Shown here: piece by piece, positions 8,137 to 16,623 of the stretch
Layout of the letters: every line of letters starts with the position of its first letter
How positions within the stretch are numbered: position 1 is the stretch's first letter
Source of the DNA: an uncultured Phascolarctobacterium sp.
Lineage (GTDB): Bacteria; Bacillota; Negativicutes; Acidaminococcales; Acidaminococcaceae
Direction of reading: 5' to 3'
Length of the DNA stretch: 64,000 nt
Assembly (NCBI RefSeq): GCF_900753045.1
Contig: NZ_CAADXO010000068.1
Location: 1 to 64,000 of the forward strand
Notes under the pieces: model-generated
What the model was told of the DNA's origin: nothing
The model's input: only the letters and a program-made list of their open reading frames with translations
The model's database searches: none
Translations under genes and position numbers: made by a program

Positions 8137-8934
8137 TTATAAGACAGCACGTATTTCTTTATAAATGATAATCAGCAGCAGCAAAGCCACCGAAACCAAA
8201 GCGGTTACACCGCCAGGCGCCGCACCCAGCCAGTAGGAGGTCACAAGGCCTGTGATAATTGCGATAAAGCTCAGCACCATGGCTGCCAGCATCGTAACCT
8301 TAAAGCCCTTGCCAAGCTGCAGTGCCGCCGCCACCGGCAGCGCAATCAGCGAGCTGATAACCAGAATGCCTACCACGCGGATGGAAACAGCAACCATCGC
8401 TGCCACCAGCAGAGCGAAGATATAATTAATCAGGCGTGTTTTTACGCCGGCAATTTTGGCACCGTCCTCATCAAAGGCCAGCATAACCAGCTGCGGATAC
8501 AAAAAGTAAACAGCAGCCAGCGACACTACACACAGTACTGCTACCGCCAGCACATCATCAGGCGTTACGGTCAGAATGCTGCCGAACAAAAATGCTTCTA
8601 CATTAGTATGTACCATACCACTGCTGATAATCGTAATCGCAATGCCGACAGACAGCGACAGGATAATAACCAGAATCAGCTCCGCATAGCGGCGGAAGCG
8701 CTGACGCAAAACCTCAATCAGCACGGCAAAAACAGAGGTTACGGCAAAAGCACTGATAATCGGGTTCACCTTAACCAACAGGCCTACCGCTACACCGGCC
8801 AGCGATGCATGTGCCAGCGTATCACCGATCATAGAATAGCGGCGCAGCACCAAAAACATGCCAATCATGGGACACATCAGGGAAATCAGTACAGAAACCA
8901 GCAGTGCGTTCTGCATAAAAGCGTATTCCAGCAT
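8137..8934 (-). CDS. znuB: Zinc ABC transporter permease
   Basis: 265-residue polytopic membrane protein of the metal ABC permease family (ZnuB/MntB/TroC type), with the typical MCPMIGMFLVLRRYSMIGDT start and GDTLAHASLAGVAVG loop. It forms the inner-membrane channel for the ZnuA-bound ion. Its ATG overlaps the znuC stop as TAATG, showing translational coupling; zur follows after 15 bp. The zinc assignment rests on the Zur-type operators and is inferred; manganese uptake is the alternative. Confidence 0.92.
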   Translation of the reverse strand: MLEYAFMQNALLVSVLISLMCPMIGMFLVLRRYSMIGDTLAHASLAGVAVGLLVKVNPIISAFAVTSVFAVLIEVLRQRFRRYAELILVIILSLSVGIAITIISSGMVHTNVEAFLFGSILTVTPDDVLAVAVLCVVSLAAVYFLYPQLVMLAFDEDGAKIAGVKTRLINYIFALLVAAMVAVSIRVVGILVISSLIALPVAAALQLGKGFKVTMLAAMVLSFIAIITGLVTSYWLGAAPGGVTALVSVALLLLIIIYKEIRAVL

Positions 8935-9599
8935 TATTCCGCACCTCCTACATTATCCTGCATATATTCCTGTACATATTCCTGCGGATTGCAGAAATGA
9001 CCATGTCCGTTCATGACATGATACATTTTATCGGCATTACGCGCCGCAAATTTCAGGTTATGCTCTACCGTGATAATGGTAATACCCTGCTCATGCAGCT
9101 CCTGCATAAATTTGTACAGCTCTTGCTGGCTTTTGACATCAATGCCGGTAGAAGGCTCATCAAAAATCAGCAGCTGCGGGCTGCCCAGCAGTGCTCTGGC
9201 AATGAGCACCTTCTGGCACTGGCCGCCGCTCAGCGTACCGACAATGCGGTCACGCAAATCATAAACATGCATCAGCTCCAGACAGCGACGCACTGCCTGC
9301 TTATCCGCTACCTTTAATACTCTGCGGTAATATTCCATTACCTCATATACGGTTATCGGAAACTGGCTGTTGAGCGTTTCAAAACGCTGCGGCACGTAGC
9401 CGATGCTGCTAAAAGTATTTTTCAATTCGCCCTTTGACGGCTCCAAGAGTCCCAAGAGCAGCTTGACCAACGTACTTTTGCCGCTGCCGTTTTCGCCGAC
9501 AATGGCAATATACTCGCCGTCATTTACCTGCATATTGATATCACGCAGCAGCTCGCTGCCGTATTCATAGGCAAATTCTATATGCTTCAGTTCTATCAT
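8934..9599 (-). CDS. znuC: Zinc ABC transporter ATP-binding protein
   Basis: 221-residue ABC ATPase. Walker A GENGSGKST, signature LSGGQCQK, Walker B LLIFDEPSTGID and the switch histidine in ITVEHN are all present. The start is ATG 9599 behind AAGGAG. First gene of znuC-znuB-zur, divergent from znuA with 192 bp between them. Confidence 0.95.
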   Translation of the reverse strand: MIELKHIEFAYEYGSELLRDINMQVNDGEYIAIVGENGSGKSTLVKLLLGLLEPSKGELKNTFSSIGYVPQRFETLNSQFPITVYEVMEYYRRVLKVADKQAVRRCLELMHVYDLRDRIVGTLSGGQCQKVLIARALLGSPQLLIFDEPSTGIDVKSQQELYKFMQELHEQGITIITVEHNLKFAARNADKMYHVMNGHGHFCNPQEYVQEYMQDNVGGAE

Positions 9600-9655
9600 A
9601 ATAGCTCCTTTATTTACTCACGGCAGCCTGCGCTGCCTTTTTTGTTGCAGTAAAT

Positions 9656-9695
9656 ATTATAGACCTCGCATGGCAAATATGCAAGTCATTTGCAT
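9656..9695 (-). promoter_or_regulatory. znuCB-zur promoter with Zur-type operator
   Basis: Minus-strand TTGCAT, 17 bp, TATAAT (9656-9661). The -35 hexamer lies inside an imperfect palindrome at 9679-9695, ATGCAAGTCATTTGCAT, a repressor-like layout. Confidence 0.75.
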
Positions 9696-9700
9696 TTAGC

Positions 9701-9761
9701 TTGACAAGAAAGTGCACGGGTGTTATGATAAAATTCGTTATAACATGCAAATCATTTGCGT
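9701..9761 (+). promoter_or_regulatory. znuA promoter with Zur-type operator
   Basis: TTGACA (9701-9706), 17 bp, TATGAT (9724-9729). A palindrome at 9745-9761, ATGCAAATCATTTGCGT, lies just after the predicted transcription start. It matches the palindrome in the znuC promoter at nearly every position. Confidence 0.8.
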
Positions 9762-9791
9762 TTATTTGTGTTTAAATGAGGAGGACAGCCT

Positions 9792-10703
9792 ATGAAAAAG
9801 CTCAGTATTATTTTTTGTATCTGCACACTGCTGCTCTGCAATCTGCTGGCAGGCTGCGGCAGCAAGGAGCCTGCACCTGCTGCGGACCATAAGCTGCGGG
9901 TTGTAGTAACCTTTAATGCTATGAAAGAATTTACCCAGGCAGTCGGCCAAGATAAAATTCATATAACTTCCCTGATTCCCGACGGCACAGAGCCACATGA
10001 TTTTCAGCCTACTACTAAAACTATGCAGGCGCTCAGCAAGGCTGATATCCTGATTTACAACAGCACCGGCATGGAGCGCTGGGTGGAGCAGGCAACGCAG
10101 GCCGCCGCCAATCCCAAGCTCGTCATCGTAGAAGCTGCCAAGGGAACCGACCGCATCAGCCTTACAGAAGCCGATGAAATCAGAGCGCACGGCCAATATG
10201 ACCCCCACACCTGGCTGAGCCTGAGCTGCGCACAGACAGAGGTAAAAAATATTGCCGAAGCACTGGCAGCCGCAGACAAGGCTAACGCCGATTTCTACCG
10301 CCATAATGCCGCAGAATACAATCAAAAGCTGCAGGCATTGCTTGCTGCCAATCAGAAAAAATTTGCCAAGCTGGAGCAAAAAAACTTTGTCACCGGCCAT
10401 GCTGCCTTTGCTTACCTGTGCCGTGACTTCGGCCTGCAGCAGCAAAGCATCGAGGATGTTTTTGCCAGCGGTGAGCCGAGCGCACAAAACCTGGCCAAGC
10501 TGACAGCCTACTGCAAGGAACACAATGTAAAAACTATCTTCGTAGAAGAAGCGGTAAGCCCCAAAACATCAGAAACACTGGCGCGCGAGGTTGGTGCCAC
10601 TACGCAGGAAATATATACTATTGAATGCAGCAACGGTGAGAAAACCTATCTTACCCGCATGGAAGAAAACCTGGACGCCATTTACCAAAGCTTGAAAAAG
10701 TAA
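9792..10703 (+). CDS. znuA: Zinc-binding lipoprotein of the ABC transporter
   Basis: 303-residue cluster A-I metal-binding protein. A signal peptide with lipobox LLAGC (Cys21) anchors it as a lipoprotein. Candidate metal ligands are in EPHDFQ, DPHTW and TGHAAFAYL plus an acidic residue near the C-terminus. It lacks the long His-rich loop of many ZnuA proteins. Transcribed alone from its own promoter, divergent from znuCB-zur, and followed by a strong terminator. Confidence 0.93.
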   Translation: MKKLSIIFCICTLLLCNLLAGCGSKEPAPAADHKLRVVVTFNAMKEFTQAVGQDKIHITSLIPDGTEPHDFQPTTKTMQALSKADILIYNSTGMERWVEQATQAAANPKLVIVEAAKGTDRISLTEADEIRAHGQYDPHTWLSLSCAQTEVKNIAEALAAADKANADFYRHNAAEYNQKLQALLAANQKKFAKLEQKNFVTGHAAFAYLCRDFGLQQQSIEDVFASGEPSAQNLAKLTAYCKEHNVKTIFVEEAVSPKTSETLAREVGATTQEIYTIECSNGEKTYLTRMEENLDAIYQSLKK

Positions 10704-10752
10704 AAACTGCTTTCTTCGCAGTAATCAAAAAATATATCTACATACAGTAAAA

Positions 10753-10803
10753 GCCGCGGCTTACGCAGCAGGTTATCGACCTGCCGCAGCCGCGGCGTTT
10801 TTA
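10753..10803 (+). terminator. Strong terminator after znuA, probably bidirectional
   Basis: Long hairpin with outer arms GCCGCGGCT and AGCCGCGGC and an inner GCAGGT/ACCTGC stem, then GTTTTT. The reverse reading also ends in T-rich sequence, so it can serve the convergent gene at 10837. Confidence 0.85.
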
Positions 10804-10836
10804 GTTGCAGCATGCATCGTCAGACAGGCTGCAAAG

Positions 10837-11139
10837 CTAATTTGCTTTTTTGTTCTTAGGCAGTACATCCTCATTCTTAGACGAATAAGGATTGATATTC
10901 TTCAGCTGCTGATTAGGACGGTAATTATCGCGCGCCGACGAGCCCCAAATAATCATCCAGGTCAGAGAAAAGCCCATTAGGAGCCACAAAACAGCCATAG
11001 CCGCCGCAGGGTACCACGAAAGATTGAACCAATAGCTAAAGCCCCAGAGCAGCACCGCGATAAACCCCCATTCCCAGTTCACTATCAGGTTGGCAATGAA
11101 GCAGATAAAAAAGCCTGAATTGATAGTCGTCCTGCGCAT
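10837..11139 (-). CDS. Small membrane protein of unknown function
   Basis: 100 residues with two strongly hydrophobic segments (about residues 22-45 and 45-68) separated by a short turn, then a polar, Asn/Lys-rich tail. ATG at 11139 has a CAGGAGG-type ribosome site. No family recognised. It lies behind the YdjH-like gene but a terminator separates them. Confidence 0.65.
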   Translation of the reverse strand: MRRTTINSGFFICFIANLIVNWEWGFIAVLLWGFSYWFNLSWYPAAAMAVLWLLMGFSLTWMIIWGSSARDNYRPNQQLKNINPYSSKNEDVLPKNKKAN

Positions 11140-11152
11140 AATAACCTCCTGC

Positions 11153-11191
11153 TAAAAAAAGCGGCCGCGATAAAATGCTCGCAGCCGCAAA
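11153..11191 (-). terminator. Terminator of the YdjI-YdjG-YdjH operon
   Basis: Leftward: GCGGCTGCGA, loop, TCGCGGCCGC, TTTTTTT. Confidence 0.88.
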
Positions 11192-11212
11192 AAGTATCAG
11201 CTCATTATAATA

Positions 11213-11992
11213 TCAATAGCTGCCACCGCCGCCGCCATGATTATCATCAGCAGAGCTTTCGCTTACAGAACCATCGTCACTGCTGCCGCCACGGGATTTA
11301 GACTTCGGAACAGTAGAAACGTTGGTGTACAGATAAGTATCATTGCTGTGCGTCAGCTCAAAGCTTTTCTTAACCAGATAAGCATTTGCCTTAACAGCCT
11401 TTTGGACATTGCTCATACCACTAATCAGCAGAGCACGACAGCCATAGGCTGCAGCACCGCCGATACCGGCAGCAATTACTAAAGCAAACCAGTTGAAGCC
11501 TGCATTAGGATCCCACGGCTCGCCTTCCTTTTCGTAATACTCAAGGAGCTCGCCTGCTTTTTGAGCATAGGTAATGTAACCTTGGGCATAATCATTTTTC
11601 TTGAACTGAGCAACCATCGGCTTGCTCATATACTCAATGCCTTCATTGCCAACGATAACCTGCTTCAGCTGTTTATCGGTAGCAATATACCATTTACGGG
11701 TGTTGGTAACCTGCAGCAATACCATATTGCCCTTGGCACCATCATTATAAACATCATCGAGCAGCTTATTGGCATATTTACCGGGAACGGCACCATCAAT
11801 AGTCTTCATGGTTACAACAGCAATACGCACATTATGCGCCTGCTCCTGCTTGTGCAGCTCTGCCAGAACTGCCTGACGCTGCTGCGGTGTAAGAAGCTTG
11901 GCATTATCAACCAGGCTGGGCGCAGCAAAGGCTGTTACACTGGCTAACATAAGGACTGCCAGCATGGTTAAGATTGCAAATAACTTTCTCAT
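11213..11992 (-). CDS. TPM-domain exported protein, YdjH-like
   Basis: 259 residues: signal peptide (ending VTAFA before APSLVDNAKLL), a TPM (TLP18.3/Psb32/MOLO-1) domain over about residues 25-165 including NVRIAVVTMKTIDGAVPGKYANKLLD, a transmembrane helix near 170-190 (WFALVIAAGIGGAAAYGC), and a low-complexity tail ending in GGGGGSY. The domain is exposed outside the inner membrane. Third gene after an SPFH/zinc-ribbon protein and a zinc-ribbon/TM protein; this trio corresponds to B. subtilis ydjI, ydjG and ydjH, which help place PspA at the membrane. No pspA is in this window. Confidence 0.85.
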   Translation of the reverse strand: MRKLFAILTMLAVLMLASVTAFAAPSLVDNAKLLTPQQRQAVLAELHKQEQAHNVRIAVVTMKTIDGAVPGKYANKLLDDVYNDGAKGNMVLLQVTNTRKWYIATDKQLKQVIVGNEGIEYMSKPMVAQFKKNDYAQGYITYAQKAGELLEYYEKEGEPWDPNAGFNWFALVIAAGIGGAAAYGCRALLISGMSNVQKAVKANAYLVKKSFELTHSNDTYLYTNVSTVPKSKSRGGSSDDGSVSESSADDNHGGGGGSY

Positions 11993-12004
11993 TCCGGCAC
12001 CTCC

Positions 12005-13108
12005 TTATAACATGAACTTCACAATGAAGTAGCTGATAATTGTTACAATAATAAAAGTCAGGGCAGTGTAATTACGCAGCTTGCCATAGTCAATCGGCAG
12101 ACTGCCGACAACCTTACCTGTCTGACCGTTCATCATAAAGGTATAGGGCTTATCCTCAAAGCGTGTGGACAGAATCCATACCGGCACCATTGCATAATGC
12201 ACAGCATTTTCATCCTTGATAACTGCGCAGTCACCATTGCTGGTTACACGGGTATAGCCTGTAACGGTATTTTCAAGGCAGCCCTCGGCACTTTTGACAA
12301 CGCGCTCATCCGCACGTGCTACAGCAGCCTCGGCATCCACATCATACTTATCTGCCAAAAAGCCTGTCAGATAAGCGGTGCTGAAGGGAACCATTTCTTT
12401 ATAATTAAACGGCTCGATGCTTTCCATAAAGGTATCGTCCATCTTCTCGCTGCCATCTACAGGGATGCGCTCAAAGGACATGGTGCCTTCACGTTCGCAG
12501 TTATATACAACGGTAGTCGTAACAACCTTATCATCGGTTTCATAAACACTGTCTTTGGCACCCTGATAGCTGCCGCTGGCGCTAACCTTGGAGTCAAACA
12601 GCCAGAACGGTACATACATCGCCTGGATATCCTCCACACGATTGTTGGCCGTAAAGGAGTTAGGCAGCAGGGTTCTTCCCTTATAGAATTCCTTGAGGGC
12701 AGCAACAGCTTGCTCTTTGGTTTTCTTGAAGGGAATGATGAAGTCCGGCTTCAGCATACCTTCGAAGCGGCTCGGCAGCATGGTCGGGCTGCCGCAGTAG
12801 CAGCATTCTGTTGCCATGGTGTTGCCATCGCTCACAATCTGCGCACCGCAGCTGGAGCAGGTAAACGCCTTCATCTGCTCTGCTTCGTCAGCTTCCCATT
12901 CACTGCCGGCAGCAGAGGTATCCCACTTTGCCTCCTTGGCAGCCTGCGCTTTGGCAGCAGCGGCTTCCTTGGCGGCATACATTTCTTCTATAGTCTTAAC
13001 TTCCAGTTCGGTACCGCAGTATTCGCAGGTCACCTTATCATGACCGGGCAAAAACGTCAGCGGCGCGCTGCAGTTAGGGCACTTATAGCCTACAGAGGTT
13101 TCAGCCAT
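12005..13108 (-). CDS. Zinc-ribbon membrane protein, YdjG-like
   Basis: 367 residues. Two N-terminal zinc ribbons are visible: CPNC...CEYC (residues 9-34) and CSSC...CCYC (about 83-107). A central domain follows (PDFIIPFKKTKEQAVAAL, then MYVPFWLFDSKVSASGSY), and a single C-terminal transmembrane helix (ALTFIIVTIISYFIVKFML). The fold agrees with B. subtilis YdjG, a membrane protein that recruits PspA. It starts 12 bp before the YdjH-like gene. A MITE-like repeat separates it from the SPFH gene upstream. A shorter homologue without the helix is at 54.3 kb. Confidence 0.85.
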   Translation of the reverse strand: MAETSVGYKCPNCSAPLTFLPGHDKVTCEYCGTELEVKTIEEMYAAKEAAAAKAQAAKEAKWDTSAAGSEWEADEAEQMKAFTCSSCGAQIVSDGNTMATECCYCGSPTMLPSRFEGMLKPDFIIPFKKTKEQAVAALKEFYKGRTLLPNSFTANNRVEDIQAMYVPFWLFDSKVSASGSYQGAKDSVYETDDKVVTTTVVYNCEREGTMSFERIPVDGSEKMDDTFMESIEPFNYKEMVPFSTAYLTGFLADKYDVDAEAAVARADERVVKSAEGCLENTVTGYTRVTSNGDCAVIKDENAVHYAMVPVWILSTRFEDKPYTFMMNGQTGKVVGSLPIDYGKLRNYTALTFIIVTIISYFIVKFML

Positions 13109-13154
13109 AATATCACCTCGTTAAAATATAGTTATGCAATTTTGATTGCTCCCG

Positions 13155-13279
13155 CTCCCCCTTTAGTCGCCTGCGGCGACAGTTCCCCCAAGGGGGAACC
13201 AAGGAAATTCGCAACCTGCTTTTCTCTTGCCTTCCCCTCGGGGAAGGTGCCGAACGCAGTGAGGCGAAAGGGGGCAGCA
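13155..13279. repeat. MITE-like palindromic repeat
   Basis: About 125 bp with long GC-rich palindromes at both ends (left CCCCCTTTAGTCGCC and CCCCCAAGGGGG; right CCTTCCCCTCGGGGAAGG then GAGGCGAAAGGGGG). No coding capacity. It sits between the YdjI-like and YdjG-like genes, inside what is otherwise an operon. One arm recurs at 27881-27933. Confidence 0.75.
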
Positions 13280-13335
13280 TAGGAGCATACATCATGCTTG
13301 CATTCGCATCTGACGCAAGCAGTTAATATATGAGG

Positions 13336-14850
13336 CTATTGTTTGTCGTTATCGTCGAAAATATCTCCGCATTCAGGGCAGAACTTAGGCGGATGGTGCG
13401 GATCTGGCGGCTCCCAGCCACACTTATCGCACTTGAACAGCGGTGCTCCCTCAGGCTTCTTGCTGCCGCATTCAGCGCAGAACTTGCCTTTGTTTACAGC
13501 GCCGCAGCTGCAGGTCCAGCCTTCCTCTGCCGGTTTGTCTTCCGGCTTTTTGCTGCCGCAGTTCGCGCAGAACTTACCGGTATTGGTAGTGCCGCAGCTG
13601 CAGGTCCAGCTGCCCTCTGCCGGTTTCGGCTCAGGCTTCTTGCCGCCGCAGTTAGCGCAGAACTTGCCGGTATTGGTAGTGCCACAGCTGCAGGTCCAGG
13701 CATCTGCTGCCGGTGCTGCTGCCGCAGGGGCGGCAGGGGCGGTCGGCGGCGGAGTAGGAGGTTGCGGCTGTTGCGGATAAGGCGGTTGTCCGTAAGGAGG
13801 CTGTTGGCCGTAAGGATTCTGCTGAGCATACATCTGCTGCTGTTGTCCTTGGGCAAACAAGCCAGCCACATTTGCGCCACCGGCCATTCCGGCCATATTC
13901 ATGCCAACAAAGCCGCCCATTGCACCCATGCCGCCTTCATTGCCAGCTGCAATACGCATAGCGTCTGCAGTAGCGCCAGCCATAGCTGCTGCTGCACGGT
14001 TCGGATTGCTGAGCATCTGGATATCTTTCAGACGTTGAGCATCTTCCTCAGACATGGTTACGCTTGCCAGTGCGAAAGAATAAACCTCTACACCGCGGCG
14101 GTCACGCCATTGGTCGCTCAAATCTTCGTTCAAAGCGTTAGCGATTTCTTTGCCATGACGCGGCAGTGCGCTGTAGCGCATACCGTTTTCAGTGAGCGTA
14201 CCGAGGGCAACGCCCAGGCTCATCATGAGCTCGCTCTTCATCTGGCTATCAATCTGGTCACGACGATATTCGTCAGTGATGTTGGAGCATACATTGGTGT
14301 AGAACAGCAGCGGATTGGTAATCTTGTAGCTGTATTCACCGAAGCAACGGATGCCAACTTCCCAATCAATGCCTAAGTTGTTGTCAATCAGGCGTACAGG
14401 AATCGGCTGAGCGGTGCCAAACTTATTGCCGTAAATTTCCTTCATATTGAAGTAATATACGCGCTGGTCCTTGCCGGGGTCACCGCCGAAGGTGAAACGT
14501 TTACCGATCTGACCGAAAATTGCCTTTACATTATCCTTCAGATCACCGGTAAAGATAGACGGTTCAGTAGAAGTATCGTATACATATTCGCCGGGCTCGT
14601 TGCACATATCTACAACCTTGCCCTGCTCAACGATAATCATGCACTGACCTTCGTTGACAGCAACAACGCTGCCATTACTGATAATGTTGTCTTCTGCAGA
14701 AGTATTGGAGCTGCGTCCTTGGCTGGACGTACGCTTCATACCCTTGGTTACCAGAACCTCGGGAGGCATGCTTTCGCAATAGAAAAACTCTTTCCATTGG
14801 TCGCCCAGTACGCCGCCTACAGCGCCCATTGCCGCTTTAATTAAACCCAT
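13336..14850 (-). CDS. SPFH-domain protein with C-terminal zinc ribbons, YdjI-like
   Basis: 504 residues. The first 290 form an SPFH/prohibitin-like domain of the virion-core/YdjI type (GQCMIIVEQGKVVDM ... RGVEVYSFALASVTMSEEDAQRLK). A Gly/Met/Ala stretch and a Gln/Pro-rich linker lead to four zinc ribbons. The first three are near-identical units (CSCGTTNTGKFCANCG type) spaced about 31 residues apart, clearly made by tandem duplication; the fourth is CDKCG...CPECG. SPFH proteins scaffold membrane assemblies. First gene of the operon; its leader is about 240 nt and begins at palindrome promoter 15096-15150. Confidence 0.87.
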   Translation of the reverse strand: MGLIKAAMGAVGGVLGDQWKEFFYCESMPPEVLVTKGMKRTSSQGRSSNTSAEDNIISNGSVVAVNEGQCMIIVEQGKVVDMCNEPGEYVYDTSTEPSIFTGDLKDNVKAIFGQIGKRFTFGGDPGKDQRVYYFNMKEIYGNKFGTAQPIPVRLIDNNLGIDWEVGIRCFGEYSYKITNPLLFYTNVCSNITDEYRRDQIDSQMKSELMMSLGVALGTLTENGMRYSALPRHGKEIANALNEDLSDQWRDRRGVEVYSFALASVTMSEEDAQRLKDIQMLSNPNRAAAAMAGATADAMRIAAGNEGGMGAMGGFVGMNMAGMAGGANVAGLFAQGQQQQMYAQQNPYGQQPPYGQPPYPQQPQPPTPPPTAPAAPAAAAPAADAWTCSCGTTNTGKFCANCGGKKPEPKPAEGSWTCSCGTTNTGKFCANCGSKKPEDKPAEEGWTCSCGAVNKGKFCAECGSKKPEGAPLFKCDKCGWEPPDPHHPPKFCPECGDIFDDNDKQ

Positions 14851-15095
14851 AATACAACCTCCTTTTGTATCACTAAAAGATTAACAATTATATTTTATCA
14901 AAATCCGCTTAATATTAACAGGACTTTGAATAAAACAGACGTACACTTATCAGACAAGAAATTGTAAAATATTTATCTTATCCTTATCTGTAGTAAAAAA
15001 CTATTCACTAATACTTTGATTTGTGATAAACTAATTGTTAGACAATCTTAGCAAATCATCTGTGCAGGTAAGCTGCTTTCTGCTTCCTTGTCTTA

Positions 15096-15150
15096 AGTTT
15101 AATATAAAAATCGCATTTCGTCACTACACCAAATGGTTAATTCGGGTAGG
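15096..15150 (-). promoter_or_regulatory. Palindrome promoter 1, towards the YdjI operon
   Basis: A degenerate copy of the shared palindrome (15124-15150, arms CCTACCCGAATT and ATTTGGTGTAG) is followed leftwards by a -35 position GTGACG, exactly 17 bp, and TAAACT (15096-15101). The most divergent of the eight copies. Confidence 0.55.
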
Positions 15151-15215
15151 ATAAGGGTAAATTTTCCATATTTTTTTCATTACTTTTAAAAAAATCCCTT
15201 TCAGGAGGTTGTTTT

Positions 15216-16594
15216 ATGTCTTTTAAAGCAAAAAAAAATTCGTTTCGCTGTATGTTTTTTTGGTATTGATATTGATCTGTCTTGTTACTGCTTTCAGCAG
15301 CGGCTGCGGCAGTAAGGCATCACTCGACCCGGCCAAGCCGGTGACGCTCACCATCTGGCACGTTTACGGTAACCAGACCAATTCTCCGTTTAATGATACA
15401 ATTGAAAAATTTAATGCCTCTGAAGGTAAAGCCAAAGGCGTCATCGTCAAGGTTGCTTCCGTGAGCAGCTCCAACGTTATCGACAAGGCTTTATTCGCCT
15501 CTGCCAAGCAGGAGCCGGGCGCAGTGCCGCTGCCCGACCTTTTTACCGCCTATCCGCGTGTTATTCCCACAATGCACGATAAGCTGCTGCATTGGGACAA
15601 ATACCTTGATAAAGATGATTTAGCTGTTTACCAGCCGGAATTTTTAGCCGAAGGCTATCAGGATAAGGAACTGCTGATGCTGCCGGTAGCAAAATCCACC
15701 GAGCTGCTTTTTGTTAACCAGACATATTTTGACCGCTTTGCTGCGGCAACAGGTGCCAGCATTGAAGATTTTGCCGATTACGACAAGCTTTTTGCACTCT
15801 GCCGCAAGTATTATACCTGGACCGGCGGCAAAAACATGTGCCAGCTGGACGATTTCTATAACTATTACCTGACGAGCATGGCTTCCTTAGGCGACCCGTT
15901 AATCAAGGACGGCAAGCCGGATCTTGCCAGCTCCAACTTCAAGCGCATCTTCCGTGCCGCAGCCGAGCCTGCTATTGCCGGCGGCTTGGGCATTGAAAAG
16001 GGTTATGCCGCAGATGCCTGGAAAACTGGCGATTTAATCAGCAATGTCGGCTCCACCGCTGCTATTCTTTATATGCGCGATTACGTTACCAATCCCGACA
16101 ACACGCGTGAAACCATTGTTACCAACTATTACCCCTGCCCGGTTTTCAGCGGCGGCAAAGTAACACTGCTGCAGCGCGGTGTAGGTCTGTTTGCCATCAA
16201 AAGCACAGACGAACGCAAAAATCTTGGTGCCGTTGTTTTTGCAAAATGGCTGGCGCAGGAAAACAGCAATTTGAATTTTGCTATGCAGGCAGGCTACCTG
16301 CCAACCAATAAGGAAGCACTGCCAAAACTGCTGAACAATCCGCAAGATGTGCATAACTTCAAATACCGCAAGCTATATACCTGCATGCAGCAGGTATATA
16401 AAAAAGGCACCTGGCTGCATCTGCCGCACAAGGCCGCCGATATCCAGCAGAATCTGGAATACGGCAGCAAAAACATTCTGCGCGCTGCCCATCAGCAATA
16501 TCTGCAGCAAATTGCCGCCGGCGCCAACCCACAGCAAACGCTTGATAAGTTAGTAGAAGAAAGTTATCAGAAGCTGCTGAATTACAAGCAATAA
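15216..16594 (+). CDS. Solute-binding lipoprotein of an ABC transporter (family 1), frameshifted at an A9 tract
   Basis: About 459 residues if read through. The main frame is open from 15260 and matches family 1 extracellular solute-binding proteins (PVTLTIWHVYGNQ, then LLFVNQTYF and GLFAIKSTDERKNLGAVVFAKWL). Its only in-frame start, TTG 15260, has no ribosome site. The good start, ATG 15216 behind AGGAGG, lies in another frame and joins the main frame only if the run of nine A at 15230-15238 gains one base or slips by -1. The join gives MSFKAKKKF, a hydrophobic core and a lipobox FSSGC, a textbook lipoprotein signal. Substrate unknown. No permease or ATPase gene is adjacent; the LuxR-type membrane regulator follows after 29 bp. 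Confidence 0.85.
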
Positions 16595-16623
16595 GCCACA
16601 AAATCCTACCAAGGAGGCTCGTA

